Below, in pieces: positions 6,684 to 12,272 of a stretch of 12,629 nucleotides of DNA. The position numbers and the translations under genes were made by a program. Where the stretch lies: positions 1-12,629 of the forward strand of contig DATLAW010000334.1 in the NCBI GenBank assembly GCA_035527255.1, written 5' to 3'. Below the pieces are notes generated by a model, which was given only the letters and a program-made list of their open reading frames with translations, did no database searches and was not told where the DNA came from. The stretch comes from Thermohalobaculum sp035527255 (GTDB lineage: Bacteria > Pseudomonadota > Alphaproteobacteria > Rhodobacterales > Rhodobacteraceae). Numbering within the stretch: position 1 is the stretch's first letter; each line of letters starts with the position of its first letter.

Positions 6684-7499
6684 ATGACGGCAACCACCGC
6701 CCGCGCCTTCACCTGCCAGCTTCGCCCCAGCGACCGGATGCCGGCGCTGTTTGTCGGTCATGGCAGCCCGATGAACGCCATCCTCGACAACAGTTACAGC
6801 CGCCAATGGGCCGAGATCGGCGACGCGCTGCCGGCCCCAAGCGCGATCCTGTGCATCTCGGCCCACTGGATGACCCGAGGCACAACTTTGGTACAGGTCT
6901 CGCAAAAACCCGAGACCATCCATGATTTCGGCGGCTTCCCGCGCCAATTGTTCGAACAGCAATACCCCGCCCCCGGCGCGCCCGAGTTGGCCCGGGCGAC
7001 GGCTGAGTTGCTGGCCAAGCACCATGCTGAGGCCAGCGAGGAATGGGGCCTGGACCACGGCGCCTGGTCGGTGCTGATCCGGATGTTCCCGAAGGCGGAT
7101 ATCCCGGTCTACCAGCTATCGCTCGACCTATCGCTGCGCACGAGCGATCATTTCGAGCTGGCCAGGGACCTGAAATCATTGCGCGAACAGGGCGTGCTGA
7201 TCGTCGCCAGCGGCAATATGGTGCACAACCTGCCAGCCATGCAGTCGGGTGCCGAGCCCTTTGACTGGGCTGTCGAGTTTGACGCCCTGATGGCCGATGC
7301 GATCACCGGGCGCCGCTTTGGCGAGATTGCCGGGGCGGACGGCCTCGGCAGCCTGATGAAGACCGCGCACCCGACCATCGAGCATTTCCTGCCGCTGCTG
7401 TATACGCTGGCCGTGGCCGACGACGCCGACGAGCTGAACTATTTCAACGAGGGCATCGACCTCGGTTCGGTCTCGATGCGCTCATGCGTGTTTGCGTGA
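6684..7499 (+). CDS. ygiD: YgiD-type 4,5-DOPA dioxygenase extradiol (class III ring-cleavage dioxygenase family)
   Basis: The protein belongs to the LigB/DODA family of non-haem metal dioxygenases, which open catechol rings; E. coli YgiD acts on L-DOPA in vitro, while its natural substrate is unclear. Conserved ligand and active-site histidines are seen in VGHGSP (His26), ISAHW (His61), NMVHNL (His181) and AHPTIEH (His229, His234). I place the start at the ATG at 6684, giving 271 residues, because AGGA at 6672-6675 is 8 bases upstream and the length fits E. coli YgiD. An ATG at 6651 would add eleven residues but has no Shine-Dalgarno. It follows the VOC gene, and merF starts 22 bases after it, so the three are probably co-transcribed. 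Confidence 0.9.
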   Translation: MTATTARAFTCQLRPSDRMPALFVGHGSPMNAILDNSYSRQWAEIGDALPAPSAILCISAHWMTRGTTLVQVSQKPETIHDFGGFPRQLFEQQYPAPGAPELARATAELLAKHHAEASEEWGLDHGAWSVLIRMFPKADIPVYQLSLDLSLRTSDHFELARDLKSLREQGVLIVASGNMVHNLPAMQSGAEPFDWAVEFDALMADAITGRRFGEIAGADGLGSLMKTAHPTIEHFLPLLYTLAVADDADELNYFNEGIDLGSVSMRSCVFA

Positions 7500-7521
7500 G
7501 TGACACAGGCGGGGGCAACCA

Positions 7522-7728
7522 ATGGACAACAATCGTTTGCTGAAGCTCGGCATCATCGGGTCGATCATCGCGGCGCTTTGCTGTTTCACGCCGGTGCTGG
7601 TCGTGCTGCTCGGCGTGGTGGGCCTGTCGGCGCTGGTGGGCTGGCTCGATCTCGTCTTGTTCCCCGCGCTCGCCGTCTTCCTTGCAATCACGGGATACGC
7701 CCTATGGAAACGCCACCGCGCCGGATAG
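7522..7728 (+). CDS. merF: MerF-like mercury transport protein, short form
   Basis: The 68-residue membrane protein has two transmembrane helices. MerF carries Hg(II) across the inner membrane to mercuric reductase, passing it between two cysteine pairs. The first pair is present as C20-C21 in ALCCFTPVLVVLLGVVGLSAL, a stretch very close to known MerF, and the second helix (LVLFPALAVFLAITGYALW) also fits. The second cysteine pair, found in the C-terminal tail of the classical protein of about 81 residues, is missing: this protein stops after WKRHRAG. GGGGG at 7511-7515 lies 6 bases before the ATG. The last 25 bases overlap the next gene. No merR, merT, merP or merA is in the window, so a role in mercury resistance is family-based only. 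Confidence 0.88.
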   Translation: MDNNRLLKLGIIGSIIAALCCFTPVLVVLLGVVGLSALVGWLDLVLFPALAVFLAITGYALWKRHRAG

Positions 7729-7925
7729 AGCTTCGCTCGACCATCACTTGCCCCGAATGCGGTCACGCCGAGAGCGAGACCATGCCGACCGATGCCTGCC
7801 AGTGGTTCTACGACTGCAAGGGCTGCGGTGTGGTGTTGCGGCCCAAGCCCGGTGATTGCTGCGTGTATTGCTCCTATGCCACCGTTCCCTGCCCGCCGAT
7901 TCAGGCGGGCGGGGGGTGCTGTTGA
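7704..7925 (+). CDS. GDCCVxC-domain cysteine-rich protein
   Basis: The 73-residue protein has eleven cysteines. It begins with C16-x2-C19, has C32, C38 and C41, then the defining G50-D-C-C-V-Y-C56 motif, VPCPPIQ with C63, and ends in GGGCC. The family is known in databases as the GDCCVxC-domain (seleno)protein; some members carry selenocysteine, but here every position uses TGC or TGT. Such genes often accompany merF-type genes, and a metal- or thiol-handling role is likely but unproven. The ATG at 7704 lies inside merF in another frame, a 25-base overlap that suggests translational coupling. The frame is open back to 7500, but the family's conserved block begins near this ATG. No signal peptide or membrane segment is seen, so it is probably cytoplasmic. 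Confidence 0.85.
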   Translation: METPPRRIELRSTITCPECGHAESETMPTDACQWFYDCKGCGVVLRPKPGDCCVYCSYATVPCPPIQAGGGCC

Positions 7926-7974
7926 GGGTTAACCGGATTCTAGCGGCCCTGCTCGACAGGTTGCGGCGGTATCC

Positions 7975-9336
7975 TCACTGCTTCCAGATGCTTTTCCACC
8001 AGGGCCGCGGCTGTGGGGCTTCGCCGGGGTCGGTGCCGTATTCTTTCATATCGCTGCGGATCTGGTTGACGTTCCATCCGGTCAGGCTGGCCAGCGTCTG
8101 GGCCTCCTGTTCGTAGCGCTGGGGCAGCGATTGGCGGTACTGCTCGCCGGCCTCGCAGGCCATCTCGCCGGTGAAGGCGTGGCGCAGGATGTAGCGGCCC
8201 TGGAAGTTCGCGCGGTCGCCGGTCTCGACCAGACGCAGGTCCTCCGGGAAGCTTTGCGCATCGTAGCGGGCGTGGAGCCGGGTGACGAAAACGTTGCTGC
8301 CGCCCTGGGGTGCGAAATTGCCGCCGGAGTTGGCCGGGTTGACCCAGAAAACCCCCAGCTCGCGCAGTTCGTCAGCACTCAGCGGGTCAGCGGCACAGGG
8401 GTCGCACCAGCCCATGTCCCAGGCGTATTCCATCATCACCGCGGCGCCGCCCTGCTTGCCGACCGAATGGCCGTACAGCGCCTTGTAGGTATCGCTGAAG
8501 CGGTCCTTGGTCATCACCGGCACCTCGGCATCGGTCGGCATCCGGACGGTGCGGTAGTTGGCGGTCTCGACCCGGCCATTGCGGGTGAGGGTATATAGTA
8601 GCAGGTCCTGCGAGCCCTTCGAATTCACCATGCCGAGGCGAATCGGCAGCATGAACTTCGGGCTTTCGAAGGCAATCTGCAAGGGCCGCAACACGCCGCC
8701 GCCCTGCTTGGCATGGGCCTCGAGATTAACCTTGGCGACGAAGAATTTCATGCCCTGCTTGATGTAGGAACCCAGCACATCAGCGGCGCCATCGGGGATG
8801 GTGTAGCCGTTCTCGGTCAGCCAGGTTGTCAGGCCGTCCGACTCGGTCGCCGACAGGATCAGGATGTCGTACTCGCCGACCAGATATTGCGCCTCGACGG
8901 TGACGCCGAGGGCTTTGTCGCGCCTGCCATCGGCGAGGGAGTCTATCGGGGACGCAGCGCCCAGGGTCTTCATCCGTTCCATCATCACAATCGACTGGCA
9001 GGGGTCGGGGTCGAAATACTCGACCAGCCGGGGGGCCGAATAGGCATCGAGGTGGTCGACGATCGCGTTCTCGGTGACGTGGATCTGCTCGCGTTGCAGC
9101 ACCGTTGGCGACGGCACCACCATGGCGAAATCGCGGGCGTCGCCCTGAAAGTCGTTGACCATGGTCAGCACGGTGCGGTTGCCGTCGCGGACCATCACGA
9201 CCTTGGAGGCCTCGTTGAACAGCTTGGCATCGCCCTTGGCGACGAAGAAGCCGCAGAAGGCGAGGGCTTCAGGGGCGGCGGCCAGCAGGGCGATGGCCGA
9301 GGTGGCGATTGCGAGACGCTTTAAAATCGGGTTCAT
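7975..9336 (-). CDS. Secreted DUF2330-domain protein
   Basis: The 453-residue protein has an N-terminal signal peptide (KRLAIATSAIALLAA, ending ALA at 24-26), so it should be periplasmic or exported. The mature part starts FCGFFVAKGDAKLFN and continues VVMVRDGNRTVLTMVNDFQG, the hallmark opening of DUF2330. Its function is unknown. Cysteines lie at residue 28, in DPDPC, in a WCDPC motif (C311, C314) and in MACEAGE, and could form disulfides or bind metal. The residue before C28 is Phe, so this is not a good lipobox. AAGGAG lies 6 bases before the ATG, and the ATGA start overlaps the stop of the upstream NqrB/RnfD-like gene by four bases, so the two are translationally coupled. Downstream it faces the GDCCVxC gene, with 49 bases between them and no clear terminator. 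Confidence 0.88.
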   Translation of the reverse strand: MNPILKRLAIATSAIALLAAAPEALAFCGFFVAKGDAKLFNEASKVVMVRDGNRTVLTMVNDFQGDARDFAMVVPSPTVLQREQIHVTENAIVDHLDAYSAPRLVEYFDPDPCQSIVMMERMKTLGAASPIDSLADGRRDKALGVTVEAQYLVGEYDILILSATESDGLTTWLTENGYTIPDGAADVLGSYIKQGMKFFVAKVNLEAHAKQGGGVLRPLQIAFESPKFMLPIRLGMVNSKGSQDLLLYTLTRNGRVETANYRTVRMPTDAEVPVMTKDRFSDTYKALYGHSVGKQGGAAVMMEYAWDMGWCDPCAADPLSADELRELGVFWVNPANSGGNFAPQGGSNVFVTRLHARYDAQSFPEDLRLVETGDRANFQGRYILRHAFTGEMACEAGEQYRQSLPQRYEQEAQTLASLTGWNVNQIRSDMKEYGTDPGEAPQPRPWWKSIWKQ

Positions 9337-10184
9337 GCGGTAGCTCCTTTTTGGTCGGGAAGGCTGTTTAGTTCAGGAAGGCGTGATGCCACCCAGATCT
9401 TACGCGGGGCGGGGAAGAATCGGTCGAGAAGGGGCACCATCGGCGCCAGCAGGGCCAGGCCCCACAGTGGCCCGGCAGTGACCAGCCAGCTGTGCTGCAT
9501 CCAGAAGCCGAGGGCGGCGACGGCAACAATCCAGGCGGCCCGGGCGCCGCGATGCCAGGGCTGGGTCATCGGGTCGGAGATCATGAAGAAGGCAAAGACC
9601 AGCAGCGCGCCGGAGCCAAGCTGATGCAGCGGCACCGCCCAAGGGTCGCCGAGCCATGCAGCCCGGGCCAGGCTGAGCATGGCCCAGGCGGCGAGGAACA
9701 TGAACGGCACCCCGGCCCGGCCAGCCCGGCGGGTGACCAGAAGGCCAGCGCCAACGGCAAAGACCGCGATCCAGCCGCCGACGCCCCATTGCCCGGTCGA
9801 GACCCAGGCATCGGGCCGGAGCCCGGTGACCAGTACGATGGCCAGCGCGGCGGGGTTCCAGATATGGCGCCCGCCGACGCGGAGCAGGAATTTCGAGCTG
9901 ATGGCGATGGCGGCGGCCAGTACTGCCAGCTCCCAGGTTTGGGTTCGGAGCAATAGGGTCAGCGACAGCGCGGTGATTGTTGGGCTGCGCCAGTCGAATG
10001 GCAGGCGAACCATGCGGCTGGCGATCCACTGGGTGGCCAACGCGCCAGCCAAGGCGGCAACCGGACGCCACCACGGCATCTCGAAGCCAAACCAGATGGT
10101 GCCCGCCAACGCCAACATCCCGACAGCGGCGATCTGGCCGTGCCGTGGGTCGCGCTGAAGCTGGGCGATCAAAGGGCGAGACAT
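9333..10184 (-). CDS. Stand-alone NqrB/RnfD-family membrane protein
   Basis: The product of 283 residues has about eight to ten transmembrane segments and belongs to the NQR2/RnfD/RnfE family. Family features are SSKFLLRVGGRHIWNPAALAI and FMISDPMTQP. In NqrB and RnfD an SGAT-type motif holds FMN covalently on its threonine; here residues 191-194 read SGAL, so Leu194 replaces the flavin-bearing Thr. No other Rnf or Nqr subunit is nearby, so it is unlikely to be part of a classical ion-pumping complex. I start it at the ATG at 10184; a TTG at 10202 is in frame but lacks a Shine-Dalgarno. GAGG at 10197-10200 is far from the ATG (12 bases), and TATAAT at 10191-10196 lies just upstream. It is the first gene of the unit with the DUF2330 gene. 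Confidence 0.82.
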   Translation of the reverse strand: MSRPLIAQLQRDPRHGQIAAVGMLALAGTIWFGFEMPWWRPVAALAGALATQWIASRMVRLPFDWRSPTITALSLTLLLRTQTWELAVLAAAIAISSKFLLRVGGRHIWNPAALAIVLVTGLRPDAWVSTGQWGVGGWIAVFAVGAGLLVTRRAGRAGVPFMFLAAWAMLSLARAAWLGDPWAVPLHQLGSGALLVFAFFMISDPMTQPWHRGARAAWIVAVAALGFWMQHSWLVTAGPLWGLALLAPMVPLLDRFFPAPRKIWVASRLPELNSLPDQKGATA

Positions 10185-10190
10185 GTTTTG

Positions 10191-10196
10191 ATTATA
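10191..10196 (-). promoter_or_regulatory. Perfect TATAAT six bases before the NqrB/RnfD-like ATG
   Basis: On the minus strand TATAAT at 10196-10191 is followed by CAAAAC and then the ATG at 10184. If it is a -10 box, transcription would begin at or next to the A of the ATG and make a leaderless mRNA. No convincing -35 box lies 16-18 bases upstream, so chance is a real alternative. Confidence 0.3.
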
Positions 10197-10289
10197 CCTC
10201 AATCATTGCAGCGGGTCGTCGGCGGATTGCGGCGATTGTTTGCCGTTCCTGTACCTATTGACGCACGCGGGTGGCAAATCCTTGGAAGA

Positions 10290-10303
10290 TTGATCGTGAT
10301 CAA
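10290..10303. promoter_or_regulatory. Crp/Fnr-family binding site (FNR/FixK/Dnr type)
   Basis: The palindrome TTGATCGTGATCAA matches the TTGAT-N4-ATCAA consensus of oxygen- or NO-responsive Fnr/FixK/Dnr regulators without mismatch. Its centre is 67.5 bases before the cytochrome c ATG at 10364, which allows activation from about -40 with a short leader. It is 112 bases from the divergent NqrB/RnfD-like start. I could not identify a -10 box at the ideal distance. Low-oxygen or NO control of the cytochrome gene is the natural inference. Confidence 0.7.
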
Positions 10304-10363
10304 TGCGCGAAATTCCAGTTTCCGCAAGGTTGAACCGATATCGGACGCAGGAGGAGAGAACCA

Positions 10364-10951
10364 ATGAGACGGATCATTGCAATCCTCGCAGCCAGCGGAA
10401 TGCTGACAATCGGTGCATTGAGCCTGGCTTTGCCGGCTGGCGCAGGTGGCGATCATAAAGGCGGCCACATGGGTGGCGCGATGATGCCGCAAGACCTTGA
10501 TGAGATGCGCGAGATGCATCGCGAACACACTCACGGGCACGATTTCGACGCGATGGAGGAAATGTCGCCCGAAAAGCGTGCTCGAGTCATGGCGCTGATG
10601 CATGAAATTGGCGTGGCAATGCCGCCGATGGACCCGGAACGCGGTCGTCATGTGTTTGTCGAGAAGGGTTGTGTCGCCTGCCATTCAGTGAACGGCGTCG
10701 GTGGCGACCTAGGGCCGGCCCTTGATGCCGCTGATATGCCACGGCCGATGAATGTCTTTGAATTCGCGGCGCGAATGTGGCGTGGTGCGCCGGCGATGGC
10801 GGCACTTCAGGAGGATATGCTGGGCGAGGTGATTTCGCTCGACGGCCAGGAATTGGCCGACCTCGTTGCCTTCGCTCATGATGCCGACGAACAGGCTATG
10901 CTTACGATGGATCAAGTTCCGGAGCGATTCCATAGCCTGATTGAAAAATAA
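10364..10951 (+). CDS. Periplasmic monohaem cytochrome c with a His/Met-rich N-terminal segment
   Basis: The 195-residue protein has a signal peptide (MRRIIAILAASGMLTIGALS, cleavage near AGA). The mature part begins with about 70 residues rich in His and Met (GGDHKGGHMGGAMM, MHREHTHGHD), which could bind copper or another soft metal. The class I cytochrome domain follows, with a single haem site C103-V-A-C106-H107. FAARMWRGAPAM downstream resembles the MW-x-H-x-P-x-M stretch of related cytochromes, with Arg in place of His and a Met candidate for the sixth haem ligand. A strong AGGAGG at 10349-10354 lies 9 bases before the ATG. The upstream Crp/Fnr site suggests induction at low oxygen or by NO. 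It is a single-gene unit that ends against the terminator of the convergent GST gene. Its redox partner is unknown. Confidence 0.85.
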   Translation: MRRIIAILAASGMLTIGALSLALPAGAGGDHKGGHMGGAMMPQDLDEMREMHREHTHGHDFDAMEEMSPEKRARVMALMHEIGVAMPPMDPERGRHVFVEKGCVACHSVNGVGGDLGPALDAADMPRPMNVFEFAARMWRGAPAMAALQEDMLGEVISLDGQELADLVAFAHDADEQAMLTMDQVPERFHSLIEK

Positions 10952-10975
10952 AACCGGCTGGCAATATCAGCCGGT
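10944..10975 (-). terminator. Rho-independent terminator of the GST gene, overlapping its stop codon
   Basis: An 8-bp perfect stem (ACCGGCTG at 10953-10960, CAGCCGGT at 10968-10975) encloses a 7-base loop. Read on the minus strand it is followed by TTTTATTTTT, so it terminates leftward transcription. The GST stop codon TGA at 10969-10967 lies at the stem-loop junction. On the plus strand the stem begins two bases after the cytochrome stop codon, but only a weak T-run (TGACTT) follows, so rightward termination would be less efficient. Confidence 0.8.
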
Positions 10976-11674
10976 GACTTGATTCGCGGGCAAATCCAGC
11001 AACGCTGGGGCAGTGAGGGGCTCGCCGGATATGCCCTCGTCGTTGTAGGCCCTGCGTACCGCCGGACGATTCTCGACGACGCGCAGCAGGGTCTGGAGCC
11101 GGGGTGGGATATCGTCCCAGGCAATCAAAGCGTTCCCTCGTGGGTAAATCTGCGCCCAGCGCAGGCAGGCCGCGAGGTAGAAGTCGGCCAGCGTGGGGGT
11201 GTCGGAGACCAGCCAGCCGGTCGCCTCCAACACGCTGTCGAGCAGCGCCATATGCTGACGGAGCCGCGCCGCCAAACCGGCCTGCAGTGCCGGGATCGCC
11301 GTCTGATCGGAAACATAGCGCGGCGAGTAGAACGCCGCGCGCAGTTCGGCATTGACGGTGTTCGAGAGATAGAACAGCCATTTGAGGAAGGCGGCGCGGG
11401 CATGTGGCTGGGTGGCTTCAGGGCCTTGCGCCCCGAGCCGCCCGGTACGATCGGCCAGATGCAACAGGATCGCCCCGGTCTCGAACAGCACCAGATCGCC
11501 GTCCTCGAGCACCGGCAGCAACCCCTGCGGGTTCAGCGCCAGATAGGCCGGCCGCTTGTGCTCAGACGTCGCACGGTTGACGCGGGCGCCGATGAACGGC
11601 AGGCCGAGTTCCTCCAGCGCGATCCGGACCACAATGTTGGCGCTGTCCGGGGACCAGTGGAGGCGGAGCGTCAT
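10967..11674 (-). CDS. Glutathione S-transferase family protein
   Basis: The cytosolic protein of 235 residues has an N-terminal thioredoxin-fold domain and a helical C-terminal domain. The first opens LRLHWSPDSANIVVRIALEELGL and contains NPQGLLPVLEDGD with the cis-Pro loop, then FETGAILLHLAD, where Glu-Thr takes the place of the usual Glu-Ser glutathione-binding pair. The second contains TLADFYLAACLRW, the N-capping-box region typical of GSTs. The catalytic residue is probably one of the serines near residues 8-11, but this is not certain. AAGGA lies 8 bases before the ATG. It follows the TerB-family gene by 29 bases on the same strand and ends in the terminator stem. Substrate is unknown. 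Confidence 0.88.
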   Translation of the reverse strand: MTLRLHWSPDSANIVVRIALEELGLPFIGARVNRATSEHKRPAYLALNPQGLLPVLEDGDLVLFETGAILLHLADRTGRLGAQGPEATQPHARAAFLKWLFYLSNTVNAELRAAFYSPRYVSDQTAIPALQAGLAARLRQHMALLDSVLEATGWLVSDTPTLADFYLAACLRWAQIYPRGNALIAWDDIPPRLQTLLRVVENRPAVRRAYNDEGISGEPLTAPALLDLPANQVTG

Positions 11675-11703
11675 CGGGCGATCCTTGCAGACTCAAAACT
11701 GGA

Positions 11704-12129
11704 TCACATCGGCACCAGCCGCTGATGCCGCGCCCTCGCGCCGCGTTCGATGGCGGCGGCGGCCAGCCGGCCGATCCGCAGCTCGTCGCGCAGCATCTCG
11801 AGCAGGCGCAGTTCGTAGATGTTGACCAGTTTGTCGGCAGCGGCGACATCGCAGGCCAGCGCGTAGGCGGTTTCGCGCAGATGGTCGGGCAGGGCCTGCT
11901 CGATCAGCCCGATCAGCGCATCGAGCCCGTCCTCCTCCTCGAACAGGTCGCCGACCATGTTCGAGACGGTAGCGACGTGGCTGCGGTCGTAGTTATCAAA
12001 AATCGGCAGGACGCCGATGATACCGGTGATCGAGACCAGCTCGTCGTCGGTCATGTTCTGGTCCGAGGCGGAGATCGCCACCATCACGGCGACAAGGGCG
12101 TCTTGCGGGCTTAGGGCATCAATGGGCAT
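11704..12129 (-). CDS. TerB-family (tellurite resistance TerB-like) protein
   Basis: The 141-residue, soluble, wholly helical protein fits the TerB-like fold. Two helical repeats have similar acidic openings: SASDQNMTDDELVSITGIIG near residues 20-40 and DVAAADKLVNIYELRLLEML near residues 93-112. The Asp and Glu residues in these positions bind metal in TerB-family proteins. Chromosomal single copies like this, without terZCDEF neighbours, are common in alphaproteobacteria and their role is not established, so tellurite resistance should not be assumed. GAGGAA lies 8 bases before the ATG, within a TTCCTCGGAGGAA palindrome. It is the first gene of the pair with the GST gene and diverges from lysK. 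Confidence 0.75.
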   Translation of the reverse strand: MPIDALSPQDALVAVMVAISASDQNMTDDELVSITGIIGVLPIFDNYDRSHVATVSNMVGDLFEEEDGLDALIGLIEQALPDHLRETAYALACDVAAADKLVNIYELRLLEMLRDELRIGRLAAAAIERGARARHQRLVPM

Positions 12130-12160
12130 GTAGGAAGTTCCTCGGAGGAATTTTTCTGGG

Positions 12161-12184
12161 TGTATGGTTCGGTGTACGGTTCGG
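12161..12184. repeat. Tandem 12-base direct repeat
   Basis: TGTATGGTTCGG at 12161-12172 is followed at once by TGTACGGTTCGG at 12173-12184, with one mismatch. It lies between the divergent terB-like and lysK genes. It could be a paired operator half-site or a chance duplication. Confidence 0.4.
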
Positions 12185-12195
12185 TGGGGAAGTTA

Positions 12196-12224
12196 TTGAC
12201 CCTTTCGGCCCACGGCAATAGGAG
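12196..12224 (+). promoter_or_regulatory. Candidate promoter for lysK
   Basis: TTGACC at 12196-12201 is followed 17 bases later by TAGGAG at 12219-12224. The -35 box is good and the -10 box weak. The start site would be near 12231, about 40 bases before the lysK ATG. Confidence 0.35.
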
Positions 12225-12272
12225 TTGCCTCGACCGCTCCCCCAATTGTGACCGACCGATAGGCCAGTTCCC

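Noticed and set aside
6140..6712. Minus-strand open frame of 190 codons over the VOC gene
   Set aside because: It is antisense to a frame with clear VOC ligands and a Shine-Dalgarno, and its product matches no family I know.
7500..7703. Longer upstream start for the GDCCVxC protein (141 residues)
   Set aside because: The added part is the out-of-frame shadow of merF. The family's conserved block starts just after the ATG at 7704.
7923..7925. TGA at the end of the GDCCVxC gene as a selenocysteine codon
   Set aside because: Some family members are selenoproteins, but the motif cysteines here are normal codons. This TGA follows the complete domain, and read-through would add only five residues before a TAG.
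7522..7925. A complete mercury resistance operon
   Set aside because: No merR, merT, merP or merA and no MerR-type operator is present; only the MerF-like gene and its overlapping partner are seen.
11704..12129. A tellurite resistance operon
   Set aside because: There is only one TerB-like gene, and its neighbours are GST and lysK rather than terZ, terA, terC, terD or terE.
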